NCBI RefSeq assembly: GCF_016031625.1
Contig: NZ_JACCHP010000001.1
Coordinates: 62,001-126,000, forward strand
Direction of reading: 5' to 3'
Length of the DNA: 64,000 nucleotides
DNA from: Bradyrhizobium agreste
GTDB lineage: Bacteria; Pseudomonadota; Alphaproteobacteria; Rhizobiales; Xanthobacteraceae
Under the pieces are notes generated by a model. It worked only from the letters and a program-made list of their open reading frames with translations, did no database searches and was not told where the DNA came from. Position 1 is the stretch's first letter. Every line of letters starts with the position of its first letter. The translations under genes and the position numbers were made by a program. This document shows, piece after piece, positions 46,879 through 57,298 of this stretch.

Positions 46879-48108
46879 TCAAATCACCCCGTTTCGCTTG
46901 AGTGCGGCGATTTTCGCATTGTCATAGGCGAGTTTAGCTGAGAGGATCTCCCGTGTGTGCTCACCAAGAAGCGGCGGAGCGCGATATTCGGTGACTGGCG
47001 TGCCCGAGAAGGTCAGTGGGTTGCGGATCAGCGATAGCTCCTGCTCAAACTTGTGCTCGGACTTCACCCGCATGCCGCGCGCCTGCACGTGGGGATCGGC
47101 AAACACCTGCTCAAAATTGTTGATTGGACCTGACGGCACGCCGGCCTCCTCCAGCTTCTCCAGCCAGTAGGCCATCGGTTGCTTCAGGAACAGGCCGGCG
47201 AAGATCGCCATGATCTCCTTGCCATGCACGACGCGGTCATTGTTCTTGACGAAGCGCGGATCGTTCGCGAGCTCGGGCTCGCCGAGCACGGCGCAGGTGC
47301 GTTGGAACTGGCCGTCATTGCCGACCACCAGCATCAGCTCGCCGTCGGCGCAGCGGAACACGCCGGCCGGCATGCCGCCATTGCCCCAGGTGCCGCGGCG
47401 CGGCGGCGTCTTGCCGTTGACGAGATAGATCTGCAGCCAGTGCGACAGCGATGCGATCACCGTATCGAGCAGGCAGACGTCGATGTGCTGTCCCTGCCCG
47501 CCCCTGGCATCGCGATGGTAGAGCGCCGAGAGAATCCCGATCGAAGCGTTCATGCCGGTCATGTAGTCCACGATCGACGGGCCGACCTTCATCGGGCCCT
47601 CGCCAGGCTCGCCGTCGATATGGCCGGTGACGCTCATCAGGCCGCCCATCGCCTGCAGGATGGCGTCGTAGCCGGCGCGCGGCGCATAGGGTCCGGTCTG
47701 GCCGAAGCCGGTCACCGAGCAATAGATGATGCCGGGATTGATCGCCTTGATGGTCTCGTAGTCGAGGCCGTAGCGCTTGAGATCGCCGACCTTGTAATTC
47801 TCCATGAAGACGTCGGCGTCCTTGGCGAGCTCGCGGACGATCGCCTGCCCTTCGGGCTTGGCGATGTTGACGGTGACCGACTTCTTGTTACGGTTGGCGC
47901 AGAGATAGAACGAATTATTGTTGTTGGCCTTGCCCTCGGGGTCGGTCAGGTAAGGTGGGCCGAAGGCGCGGGCGTCGTCGCCGGTGCCGGGCCGCTCGAT
48001 CTTGATCACATCCGCACCGAGATCGCCCAGCATCTGGGCCGACAGCGGCCCGGCAAGCACGCGGGTGAGGTCAAGGATTTTGATGCCTGAGAGCGGAAGG
48101 ACGGACAT
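46879..48108 (-). CDS. CaiB/BaiF family CoA-transferase (class III)
   Basis: A 409-residue protein starting LPLSGIKILDLTRVLAGP, with the nucleotide-binding GADVIKIERPGTGDDAR, the catalytic Asp region in VDVFMENYKVGDLKRYGLDY-like order (here DVFMENYKVGDLKRYG), and YDAILQAMGGLMSVTG. It transfers CoA from an acyl-CoA donor to a carboxylic acid. Its middle and 5' part have very strong G/C third-position bias, giving a 303-codon antisense frame, unlike the neighbours. The gene may therefore have a different history. It stands alone, followed upstream by a broken alanine dehydrogenase. Confidence 0.93.
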   Translation of the reverse strand: MSVLPLSGIKILDLTRVLAGPLSAQMLGDLGADVIKIERPGTGDDARAFGPPYLTDPEGKANNNNSFYLCANRNKKSVTVNIAKPEGQAIVRELAKDADVFMENYKVGDLKRYGLDYETIKAINPGIIYCSVTGFGQTGPYAPRAGYDAILQAMGGLMSVTGHIDGEPGEGPMKVGPSIVDYMTGMNASIGILSALYHRDARGGQGQHIDVCLLDTVIASLSHWLQIYLVNGKTPPRRGTWGNGGMPAGVFRCADGELMLVVGNDGQFQRTCAVLGEPELANDPRFVKNNDRVVHGKEIMAIFAGLFLKQPMAYWLEKLEEAGVPSGPINNFEQVFADPHVQARGMRVKSEHKFEQELSLIRNPLTFSGTPVTEYRAPPLLGEHTREILSAKLAYDNAKIAALKRNGVI

Positions 48109-48212
48109 GTCGATTCTTTTCCAAAGACGATCTGCGGATTGCGAGAAAACGGCCCCCCACAGGAGGGTCCGCTAAGTTGGGGAGGAATTGCCGCCCAGGG
48201 AGTCTCGATGGA

Positions 48213-48607
48213 TTAGGCTGCAGCCTGCTCAATGGGTGAGAATGGCAGGCCCAGGCTTTTTTCCACAGCTTTGTAAGTTAGCCGGCGTCGATGCACATTG
48301 GGATCCGTGCACATGAGCCCGGCTCCGAGGCCCTGTTGCCGGAGCCAAGCCAAAAGTCAGCGTAGTGTTCTTCAACGCTTGGCTTGAGGTGACCGGGACA
48401 GCTCCGGGCATATTGGCGCCGCGACAATGAACATTGCCTTCTCGCGCCAGCTTTGCGGTAATGATCACCTGTCACACCTTTTCCCGCACCGACCCTGGTC
48501 TCGACCAATGCGTTGTGGCCCGCGGCCACGCATTCGCGCACGGCCCCGTGCGTCAGACCGACGCGGTATTCTTGGGTCTTGATTTCCTTGGGAACTCCGA
48601 CGTTCAT
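48213..48607 (-). pseudogene. ald: Alanine dehydrogenase with a large internal deletion
   Basis: The first 50 or so residues (from the ATG at 48607: MNVGVPKEIKTQEYRVGLT, then VAAGHNALVETRVGAG) are the start of alanine dehydrogenase. In another frame the rest reads ANMPGAVPVTSSQALKNTT and ends RRRLTYKAVEKSLGLPF with stop at 48213, which is the C-terminal tail of the same enzyme. About 250 residues, including the NAD-binding domain, are missing. It is a clear deletion derivative and cannot be an active enzyme. Confidence 0.85.
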
Positions 48608-49249
48608 ATGCAATGTCCTTGGTGGGCGGCTCTTTATAATCGCAAGATGGGCACAAACCTCAACTCGAAAGGGCTAAACGGCGCAGTAATTCGGCGATCA
48701 ACTGGCCCAGCTTGCAGGATTACCGGCCGACGACAGGCTTGAAGGAGTCTCTCCGGCCAAGATAACCATGCCGGAATTTCAGCGAAGCGGACGGCCCCGT
48801 CCAGAGAGGGAAAATAACCGTGCGCGCACTCCCGGCAACGGCCGCCTTATTTAGATTTGGCACTTTGACCGGAGAAGCTGCTGGCTGCGCTGACGGGCTA
48901 GGACCGATGAAACGTTCCATCCGCAAGGATACCCGCTTGGTGCGACCATTGCTGCCGCGAGTGGGTGGCACCCGTCCGAACATCAGAACGAAAGCTCCGC
49001 ACAAACCACGAATGAAGCCTAATTGCGCGCGTCAACGCCGAAAGCCCACTTAGGACTGAATACGATCTCATGATGGTGCGCCATCTCTAGAGCCATATTT
49101 GCACTACAACGCGAGGGCGGCTGGCATACGGCGCACCTTCGCCCATCTCGCGGCCGACTTTCCGCATATGTTGGCCACCTTAGTATGAGGGCAAATGACA
49201 GCATGGTTGACACCGGCGTAGCTGGCGATCGAGCAAGCCCGAAGAGCTT
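48608..49249. other. Gap of about 640 bp, nothing recognised
   Basis: Short overlapping frames only; likely mobile-element or gene debris. Confidence 0.35.
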
Positions 49250-49612
49250 TAGGCGCAACAAGCGCGACCTGCTGATGAGGCCCCGATCCGCGATCGCATC
49301 ACGGCCAGGGGCCATGGCATCGGTCGCGCTAACAGGCCGTATACATGGACGCACCCGACCGATATCCAATGTGCTTCTGAAATCCCTTGCATCCGCGGGG
49401 CCGTCCATACATGAAGCTCTCGATGAAGGCGCTCTGCATGTGCTTGCCGGCGCGATGTCGTGCCAGGTGGCGCGGCTCTGATCGGCTCACGACAGAAGGG
49501 CATTGCTGTTGAGTTCGGTGCCGTTGTCGCTACCACCTTCTTGCGCTTGCGGCGCTCGGTGATCACCCTGCTTAGTTCCCGCGCGACCCGCGTGCCCGAG
49601 CTCCACTCCCAC
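49250..49612 (-). pseudogene. IS3-family transposase (OrfB) remnant, frameshifted
   Basis: Minus-strand pieces give VARELSRVITERRKRKKVV, then in another frame SDNGTELNSNALLS (the second catalytic Asp region), then KHMQSAFIESFMYGRP (around the catalytic Glu). These follow the order of an IS3-type integrase core. At least two frame changes occur, and both element ends are missing. Confidence 0.6.
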
Positions 49613-49739
49613 GCGACGCGGCTCTAGAAACGGCGCGTCCTCAGTCCCCGTCGTAAAATTGAACGACTCCGCGCCGAGGCGCGATCGGGCGGAGATCGAC
49701 GTTGCATTCCCCGAGATCAAAGCCATCAGTGAGGAAAGG

Positions 49740-50468
<729 letters not shown>

Positions 50469-50797
50469 CGTCTCCGCTCATCCGGCTCTTACCGTCTAGC
50501 CGCCGTCTTGTGTAGCATCGGCCAATGGGCCATGTGTCGACGGCTCCGGGTTGGCAAGAAGAATCTTCACTTTGCAGCATTGGTCGGAGCAGCCATGTGT
50601 TCGGCCTATTTGCGCGGTACACAGATGACCGCTGGCCGTAATGCCTTCCGCGGATCAGGTCCCGATCAACAGCACGCATTCGAAGATGCCTTGGCCCATG
50701 AGGGTTGTCCTGATCGCCGGATCGACCGGCGCTGCATTAAGTGCTGTTCGTCCTTTCAACCGTTACGTCACACCCGGATGACCGGCTGTGATCTCGT
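50469..50797. other. Short gap, nothing recognised
   Basis: About 330 bases between the MaoC pseudogene and the IS110 end. No feature supported. Confidence 0.3.
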
Positions 50798-51085
50798 TCA
50801 CGCCGTAAGAGCGGCGGGTTCCCTGTAGCGTTCGCTCCTGGCCATCATCGCCCATGCCATCCTGGCGAGCTTATTGGCGAGTGCGATCGCAGCGACCTTG
50901 GTGGGGCGTCGCGCCAACAACGCGGTGAGCCGGGCCGATGGCCCGTGCCATGGATCTTGGCATAGCGGATCACGGCGAGCGCGGCAGCTGTAAACAGGCT
51001 GCGCAAATAGCGATGTACGCATCCGACAGGGGCCGTCTTGCGTGACGGCTGGTAATTCGCGAAGCGTGTGGCCTTAAGTCTAGCT
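50798..51085 (-). pseudogene. IS110 transposase, C-terminal piece
   Basis: Frames on the minus strand give RYLRSLFTAAALAVIRYAK, then after a frame change ARRPTKVAAIALANKLARMA and SERYREPAALTA with a stop at 50798. This is the end of the transposase-20 type C-terminal domain. The upstream boundary with IS66 DNA is not exact. Confidence 0.7.
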
Positions 51086-51101
51086 TTAAGGTCATCAGGC
51101 G

Positions 51102-51395
51102 ATGCGGGTCGAGGTTTTGGGCGGGCCGGAGCGGCGGCGGCGCTGGTCGCAGGACGACAAGGCACGGATTGTCGAGGAAACGTTGGCGCCGGGCGCGAAG
51201 GTGACTGAGGTTGCGCGTCGCAACGGAGTAGCGGCCAGCCTGGTGTTTACCTGGCGTCGACAAGCACGGACATCGGAACAAGTTGTACCATCTTTTGCGC
51301 CGGCGCAGATCGCCGCCGCAGCGGCCTCGGCTGAGGAAACTCCGACTACGGCTGATGGCCGAGTCGCTCCGTGGCAGCCGCGCGTACTGGATTGA
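51102..51395 (+). CDS. tnpA: IS66 accessory protein TnpA, C-terminus shifted
   Basis: A 97-codon frame with a helix-turn-helix region (WSQDDKARIVEETLAPGAKV, then GVAASLVFTWRRQ) typical of IS66 TnpA. The usual C-terminal part (IEIDLGNRRCVRVDAHVDP) is found in the next frame from 51371, so an indel near 51380 has shortened this product. It helps IS66 transposition together with TnpB and TnpC. Confidence 0.75.
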   Translation: MRVEVLGGPERRRRWSQDDKARIVEETLAPGAKVTEVARRNGVAASLVFTWRRQARTSEQVVPSFAPAQIAAAAASAEETPTTADGRVAPWQPRVLD

Positions 51396-51817
51396 TAGAG
51401 ATTGATCTCGGCAACCGACGGTGCGTCCGGGTGGATGCGCACGTCGATCCGGAGGCGCTGGCGCGGGTCCTCGATGTGCTTGGACGCCGATCATTGCTAT
51501 ACCGGGGGAATGTGCGAGTGTGGCTCGCGACAGGCTACACGGATATGCGCAGAGGCTTTCCGTCGCTGGCACTCCAAGTCCAGGAGGTGCTGCGCAAAGA
51601 CCCGCTCAGCGGTCATCTGTTCGTCTTCCGTGGTCGCCGCAGCGATCTTGTGAAGGCGATCTGGCACGATGGCCAGGGAGCCTGCTTGTTCACAAAAAGA
51701 CTCGAGAGAGGAAAGTTCATCTGGCCATCGGTTGCCGGTGAATCGGTAACGATCTCGCCGGCGCAGTTGAGCTATCTGCTGTCCGGGATCGATTGGCGCA
51801 ACCCTCAAGAAACCTAG
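51371..51817 (+). CDS. tnpB: IS66 protein TnpB, fused to the tail of TnpA
   Basis: A 148-codon frame. Its first 40 residues are the displaced end of TnpA. From NVRVWLATGYTDMRRGF on it is TnpB, with HLFVFRGRRSDLVK and IWHDGQGACLFTKRLERG. TnpB normally has its own start around 51500; here a run of five Gs next to that point may have shifted the frames so that TnpA tail and TnpB read together. Function of such a fusion is doubtful. Confidence 0.75.
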   Translation: MAAARTGLIEIDLGNRRCVRVDAHVDPEALARVLDVLGRRSLLYRGNVRVWLATGYTDMRRGFPSLALQVQEVLRKDPLSGHLFVFRGRRSDLVKAIWHDGQGACLFTKRLERGKFIWPSVAGESVTISPAQLSYLLSGIDWRNPQET

Positions 51818-51876
51818 CGTCCGACGCGGGTCGGATAGCCGCTTTACGGTTTAAATCTGCTGCTTGATCTGATTCA

Positions 51877-52134
51877 ATGGGCTTCATGATATCGAAGCCG
51901 GACGATCTTCCATCGGACCTTGTGAGTGCCCTGGCGGCGCTGCAGGCCCAGCGTGAGGCGCGGCTGCGAGCCGAGGCGATGGCCGCCAGTGCACGGGCGG
52001 AGCTGTCGGACAACGAGGCGGTGATCGCACATCTCGACCTACGGATCGAGAAGCTCAAACGCGAGCTGTACGGGCAGCGCTCCGAGCGCACGGCACGGCT
52101 GCTCTCATCGTGTTTGATCGATGCCAGGCGATGA
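51877..52134 (+). pseudogene. tnpC: IS66 transposase TnpC, N-terminal fragment
   Basis: Starts MGFMISKPDDLPSDLVS, has the Leu-rich coiled segment typical of TnpC and the ELYGQRSERTARLL motif, then loses likeness at about codon 75 and stops at 52134 in IS110 sequence. The zinc-binding and DDE parts of a roughly 500-residue protein are absent. Confidence 0.8.
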
Positions 52135-52488
52135 TACGGCGGTCGAACTCCAGGATCTGGGCTTTCAGCGCGCGCAATTGACCGGCAAGAGCAGCAAGAC
52201 ACATCCGGGCGACCTCCGGGACTCGGTCTTCGGCTTTATCAGCGACGACTTCCAGCAGTTGCTCGACGCCTCGCCGCCCGACGGGGGCGACAATGCCGAA
52301 CTCGGCAAGATAGGCGCGGATCGAGTTGATCATCGCGGTCTGCTGGCGGATGAAGAGGTGGCGCGCTCGGTGAAGCATCAGGCTGCTCTGTTGCTCGGCT
52401 GTCTTGGTCGGCACGAACCGCATGTTGGGCCTCGTCACCGCTTCACAGATCGCCTCCGCGTCCGTAGCGTCGTTCTTCTGCCGCTTGA
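52104..52488 (-). pseudogene. IS110 transposase, central piece
   Basis: Begins right after the intron with VKRQKNDATDAEAICEAV, then NMRFVPTKTAEQQSSLMLH, RQQTAMINSIRAYLAEFG and a helical RALKAQILEFDRRIIAWHRSN that stops at the IS66 join. It is the part of the DEDD-type domain containing NDATDA. Its frame is continuous here. Confidence 0.8.
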
Positions 52489-52552
52489 GTAGAGTCGAGG
52501 AGAGGCGCGGTGATGCGCTTGTTGCGCGTTCCGTTTCCTCTCCCCGCTCATC

Positions 52553-52585
52553 AAACCGGACCTGCGGTTTTCCCGCATCCGGCTT
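52553..52585 (-). ncRNA. Group II intron domain V
   Basis: The minus strand reads AAGCCGGATGCGGGAAAAC then CGCAGGTCCGGTTT. It forms the standard 34-base hairpin with a GAAA-type loop. The AGC-type triad at the base, usual for catalytic domain V, is present. It lies about 65 bases from the 3' splice site, as expected. Confidence 0.85.
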
Positions 52586-52599
52586 TCCGACAGGTTTCG

Positions 52600-54006
52600 T
52601 TACAAGGCGCACGTCGGCGACACTTTGCGCACGCGGTTCAGCACAAGTACGCCAGGGCTCCCATAGATCTGGTCAGAGAACCGTCTGACGCCACGTCCTG
52701 GCGTCTTATGTCGTCTGCGCAGAAAGGCGAGCACGCGGTCAAAGACGTGTCGATCAACGGCCTGATGAGCCGTAGCAAGCGAGCCATAGCTGAAGTAAGC
52801 GGACCAGCCGCGCAGAAGGCGGTTCAGTCGTGCTTGTACTTCGGGCCAAGCGCCCTTGTTGCCCGGCGTCAGCAGTTCGCTGACCTTCCTCTTGATCCGC
52901 AGCACGCTTTTCTTCGACGGAGCCGCGCCAAGATACCACCGCCCCCCATTGCGGAAGTGGCGGGGTCCGAGCGTGTACCCAAGGAAGTCAAAGCTTTCCA
53001 ATCGGGCATTCTTCACCGAGGTTTTAGTCTCGTTGAGTGTCAGCCTAAGCTTGGTCATCACCGCTTTCGTCCACGTCAATGCGTCTTCCGCGTGGCCGCG
53101 GCTGAGAATGACGAAGTCGTCGGCATAGGAGATAATCTGGCCATGGAATGCTTCACGCCGACCGCTGAGACGCCAATGCTTCAGGAACCGGTTCATGTAG
53201 ATGACGGAGAGCAGCGGACTGATGACACCACCCTGTGGCGTGCCACACTTGTTGCTCTTACCGCCGCTCATGCGCCGTTTCCCGTTGCTATCCCGCTCCT
53301 CGACCGGTACTCGCAGCCATAACTTAATCAGCCGCAGCACATTCCGGTCGACGATGCGTCGGGCCACCGATTTGAGGAGGTCCGAGTGCGGTATCGTGTC
53401 GAAGTATTTCGACAAATCGGCGTCAACAACATCTGTGTAGCCCCGGCACATAAGCCGGTGCACTTCCTTGACGGCATCGACCGCGTTGCGGCGCGGGCGA
53501 TATCCATAAGCTCCGTCCTCAAAATCCGCCTCGAAGATCGGTTCCAGCACGATCTTTGCAACAGCTTGGACGACCCGGTCCCGGATTGTTGGGATACCGA
53601 GCGGACGTTCGCCGCCGCCGGGCTTTGGGATCATCACCCGCCGCACCGGATCGGGCCGATAGGTCTTCGTGACGAGTTCATCGCGCAGGCCAGCCAACCA
53701 TGCTTCGAGTCCCGACGCGTCGATCTATTCGAAAGTTATTCCGTCCACTCCCGGCGCACCCGCGTTGGCCCGGGCCAGCTTGTAGGCATGGCTCAGAATG
53801 TCCTCGCGGCAGATCTTGTCGTACAGCACGTAGAAGCGGAAGGCAGGCTCCGCCTTCGCTTTGCAATAAAGCTTTCTTTGAAGGCTCCTGATCTTATCGG
53901 GCGTTTCAAGGCTCATCGCCAATCTACCCTTTCCCTCGCCATCTTCAAAAGCGCACCTGAAGTCAGGGTCCTTTGCTCCGCCGGAATTACCCGGTGTCAT
54001 CGGCAC
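52600..54006 (-). pseudogene. ltrA: Group II intron reverse transcriptase/maturase with an amber codon
   Basis: One continuous frame of 468 codons except for a TAG at 53725-53727, between GVDGITFE and [10 protein letters not shown]. The upstream piece (54006 onward) is RT domain 0-1. The downstream piece has [58 protein letters not shown], the catalytic [10 protein letters not shown] and the maturase region [13 protein letters not shown]. No other damage is visible. Relatives have Glu, Asp or Gln there. Unless the amber codon is read through, splicing and mobility need help from elsewhere. Confidence 0.88.
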
Positions 54007-54407
54007 CTTTGACCCTGTCCGACTCCCGTCCGGTCCATCGACTACTCAATGCTGAAGGCGCGACCTTCGACCAAGACGGGTCTCCCCGATTACCCGTACT
54101 ATCTTTCCAACGTGCCGTGCCCATTACCCCGGTGAACCAGACAGGTGCGTGCGCTCGATTGCTTCCCTGTCCGCACGGCCTTCCCCGCCATACGATCGGG
54201 TCGGCATTCACATCGTAACTTTCGAGGCGTGCTCAGGCTTCACTCACGTTACGGCCCGCTGGATTGCTCGGCCGCCTAAAGCGAACTTTGTCACGAGGCT
54301 TCGATCCGTCCGATTGCTCGTCCAAACCGCTCGTCAGCTACCAGATCAATCGACAACTCTCTGGGTGGATCCTTCCTCCACTGGTAATACGCGCCGTCGG
54401 GGCGCAC

Positions 54408-54645
54408 CGTAGGGCTTCACATAGGCCGCAGGCATCAATCGCACCGTATGTCCCAACGCCTGCAATTCACGGGACCAATGGTCAAGCTTCGATCCCTACC
54501 AGGCATGGCGGCAACTTCTGGAAAAACGCCAAGACGTGGCGCCGCCTCAACTGAGGCGTACGACCACTCGGCCGGCAGCATCAACGCCGTGCACTTGGAA
54601 GACCGACTTCGCAATATCAAGGCCAATCGTCGAAATTGACTGCAT
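54408..54645 (-). pseudogene. IS110 transposase, N-terminal piece
   Basis: From the ATG at 54645: MQSISTIGLDIAKSVFQVHG and VDAAGRVVV, a frame change, RRRHVLAFFQKLPPCLVGIEA, a second change, then HWSRELQALGHTVRLMPAAY ending KPY at the intron. The first catalytic Asp (GLDIAK) is present. Two indels make it non-functional even without the intron. Confidence 0.8.
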
Positions 54646-54838
54646 AGGCTGCTCCTCCGAATCGTGGGAGCCTCAAAACGGCACCCACTCCTTGGCGCTG
54701 TCGCGCCGGTGGAGGAGCCGACCACATGGGGTAATCGCGGGAGTGCGTGTTTCGGCAATTCCCGGACAGCGATTTCGGTAATTCGCGGACAGCGATTTCA
54801 GTAACTCCGGGACAGGGATTCCGCTAAATCGCGGACAG

Positions 54839-56450
54839 ATGCGGGAGGTTGGTTTTGGGGAGCGCCGTTCAGGCAATGTTCTCTCTCAAGCTGAGTTTGA
54901 GAGGGGCAATCCGAGACGGAAGCAAGCGAAACGAACCACTGTGAAGGACCTACGATCGATCCTGAGGCTGACGTACGATCAGGGCCTGTCGGTGCGGGCA
55001 ATCTCGGAACGGCTGCAGATCAGCAAGACCTCGGTTGCCACCTACCTGCTGCGGGCGCGCGAAGCGGGCTTGAGCTGGCCGCTGCCGCCGATTTGCGAGA
55101 GCGAGGCGGCGTTACAGCGGGCCTTGTTCCGGCGGGTCGGGCGACCGCCGCAGGACTTGAGCGAGCCTGAGTGGCCACGGGTGGCGCAGGAACTCAAGCG
55201 CAAGGGCGTGACGCTGACGCTGCTTTGGCAGGAATACAGGACGGCTCATCCCGACGGCTACGGTTACACTTGGTTCTGCGAGAAGTTTGACGCCTATCGG
55301 CGGCGGGCGAACCCAACCTTCCGCCACCGCCACGCGGCGGGTGCGGTGATGCAGACCGACTATGCCGGCCCGACGGTGGAGGTGACCGATCCGCAAACCG
55401 GCGAGATCCGTCAGGCGCAGATATTTGCCGCGGTGCTCGGGGCCTCGTCGCTGACCTTCGCTATGGCGAGCTTCGGTCAGCGACTGCCAGATTGGATCGA
55501 AGGCCAGACCCGGGCCCTGTCGTACTTCGGCGGAGTCCCCAAGGCCATCGTCTGCGACAATCTGAAGGCCGGGGTCGTCAAGGCGTTGTGGTTCGAGCCG
55601 ACGCTCAACCAAACCTTTGCCGCCATGGCCGAGCACTACGACACGACGATTTTGCCGACCCGCAGCCGCAAGCCGCGCGACAAGGGCAAGGTTGAAGGCG
55701 CGGTGCTAATTGTTGAGCGCTGGATTCTGGCACGGCTGCGCCATCGGCGGTTCTTCAACCTGACCGATCTCAATGCCGCGATCGGCGGTTTGCTGGAGGA
55801 GCTGAACAATCGGCCTATGCGCCATATCGGCAAATCCCGCCGGCAGCTGTTCGAGGAGATCGAGCGCGAGGCGCTGGCGCCGCTGGCGAGCGAACCGTTC
55901 GAATACGCCGAGTGGAACGGCGAAGGTCCATCCCGATTATCACGTCGAAGTCGACAACACCTTTTACTCGGTGCCGCACCGACTGATCGGCCGTCGGGTG
56001 GACGTCCGGCTCACGTATCGAGCCGTCGAGATCTTCCAGGATCACACGCGTGTCGCCAGCCATGTGCGCCGCTCTCAGGCCATGTCACCGTGAACGAGCA
56101 CATGCCCAAGGCCCATCAGCGTTACGCCAATATGACACCGGCGAGTTTGATCAAGATGGCAGCGCGGGTCGGCGTCAACGCCGCCACCCTGGTCGAGCGG
56201 ATGATGCGTGAGCGCCCGCATCCCGAGCAGGGTTATCGCTCCGCCATGGGGATCATCGCCCTGGCTCGGGCGCTACGAGCGCAATCGGCTGGAAGCGGCC
56301 TGTGAGAGGGCGCTCGCCATCAACGCGATCAATTACTCCTCCGTGAGCGCCATCCTCAAATCCGGGCTGGACCGCGCGAGCCCTGCCGCCGAGCCCATCA
56401 AAGCCACGCCCTCCCACGCCAACATTCGTGGCGGCGCCTATTATCAATGA
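54839..56450 (+). pseudogene. istA: IstA transposase (IS21 family) with three frameshifts
   Basis: The likely start is the GTG at 54941 or the ATG at 54839. The protein has a helix-turn-helix (LSVRAISERLQISKTSVATYL), the DDE core with MQTDYAGPTVEV (first Asp), IVCDNLKAGV (second Asp) and KPRDKGKVEGAV (Glu). Near 55922 the frame shifts to VHPDYHVEVDNTFYSVPHRL. Near 56082 it returns with HVTVNEHMPKAHQRYANMT. Near 56275 it shifts again to [18 protein letters not shown], ending at 56450. The true stop overlaps istB by ATGA. Sequencing error or recent decay could both explain this. Confidence 0.88.
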
Positions 56451-57298
56451 AGGAAAGGAAGATCGTGATGCTGACCCACCCGACCCTCGACCAGATGCAG
56501 GCCCTCGGCCTTGCCGGAATGGCGGGCGCCTATCGGCAATTGGCCGAACAGGACAATGCCGCCGATCTCAGCCGCGACGAGTGGCTCGGCCTGATGCTTG
56601 ATCGCGAAGCCGCCATGCGCGCCGACCGGCGCCTGACCAATCGCCTGGCCGCAGCCAAGCTGCGCTTCGTCGACGCCTGTATCGAAGACGTCGACTTCGC
56701 GTCCCGCCGCGGCCTTGACCGGCGCAACACCCTGCAGCTGGCGCAAGGCGCCTGGCTGAAAGCCCATGAGAACTTCATCATCACCGGCCTGACCGGGACT
56801 GGCAAGACTTGGCTGGCGTGTGCCTTCGGACGCCAGGCGGCCAGGCTCGATCATTCCGTCCTTTATTTGCGGATGCCGCGCCTGTTCGTAGACCTCGCCA
56901 TGGCCCGTCTCGATGGTCGCTTCCCGCGCCTCATCGATAAGCTCGCACGTGTCCAGTTACTCATCCTCGACGACTGGGGCACCCACACCCTCAACGACCA
57001 GCAGCGCCTCGATCTCCTCGAAATCTTCGAAGAGCGCTACAGGCGCAAATCGACCTTGATTACCGCCCAGCTGCCCGTTGCCCAATGGCACGATATGATC
57101 GGCGAGCCAACCATCGCAGATGCTATCCTCGACCGGATCATCCACAACTCCCACCGTATCGCCCTCGAAGGCGACAGCATGCGAAGGAAAAAAGCTGCAC
57201 GCCCCTTTGACCGACGTCGAAAACAGCGAAACGAATACCAACTGACTTCAACAACCAGGCAACCAAAAGCCAGCGCCGCTACGCTGTCCGCGATTTAG
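56447..57298 (+). CDS. istB: IstB ATP-binding transposition helper (IS21 family)
   Basis: A 283-residue AAA+ protein of normal length. It has an N-terminal helical region ([19 protein letters not shown]), Walker A in [17 protein letters not shown], Walker B in [10 protein letters not shown], sensor-like [13 protein letters not shown] and the C-terminal [16 protein letters not shown]. IstB regulates target choice for IstA by ATP-dependent DNA binding. It overlaps istA by four bases. It appears intact. Confidence 0.93.
   Translation: MKERKIVMLTHPTLDQMQALGLAGMAGAYRQLAEQDNAADLSRDEWLGLMLDREAAMRADRRLTNRLAAAKLRFVDACIEDVDFASRRGLDRRNTLQLAQGAWLKAHENFIITGLTGTGKTWLACAFGRQAARLDHSVLYLRMPRLFVDLAMARLDGRFPRLIDKLARVQLLILDDWGTHTLNDQQRLDLLEIFEERYRRKSTLITAQLPVAQWHDMIGEPTIADAILDRIIHNSHRIALEGDSMRRKKAARPFDRRRKQRNEYQLTSTTRQPKASAATLSAI

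Larger units (their letters stand above)
51086..52103 (+). mobile_element. IS66-family element, truncated in tnpC
   Basis: Carries tnpA, tnpB and the first 75 or so codons of tnpC in the usual IS66 order. The tnpC likeness stops at about 52100, where IS110 sequence takes over. The join shares a few bases (GGCTGCT), so the exact break is ambiguous. The right end and most of tnpC are lost. The left end near 51086 is placed approximately. Confidence 0.7.
52489..54407 (-). mobile_element. Group II intron, complete, 1919 bp
   Basis: The 5' end is GTGCGCCCC (reading from 54407), the usual GUGYG start. The 3' end is CGACTCTAC, with final AC at 52490-52489. Flanking exons join as GTGAAGCCCTACG / TCAAGCGGCAG, restoring KPYVKRQ of the IS110 transposase. 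Domain V is plain at 52553-52585 (GCCGGATGCGGGAAAACCGC with its partner GGTCCGG), and domain VI follows. The intron encodes a reverse transcriptase (52600-54006) on the same strand. Confidence 0.9.
50798..54645 (-). mobile_element. IS110-family element split by IS66 DNA and a group II intron
   Basis: The transposase begins at the ATG at 54645 (MQSISTIGLDIAKSVFQVHG) and runs in shifted frames to MPAAYVKPY. There the group II intron (52489-54407) interrupts it. The gene resumes as KRQKNDATDAEAICEAVTR down to about 52100, where truncated IS66 sequence intervenes. The C-terminal part (HRYLRSLFTAAALAVIRYAK and WAMMARSERYREP) ends at 50798. IS110 transposases are DEDD-type recombinases; this one is inactivated several times over. 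Confidence 0.8.

Noticed and set aside
47179..48090. A 303-codon open frame on the + strand
   Set aside because: It is exactly antisense to the CoA-transferase gene and arises from its strong G/C third-position bias; no family motif or ribosome site.
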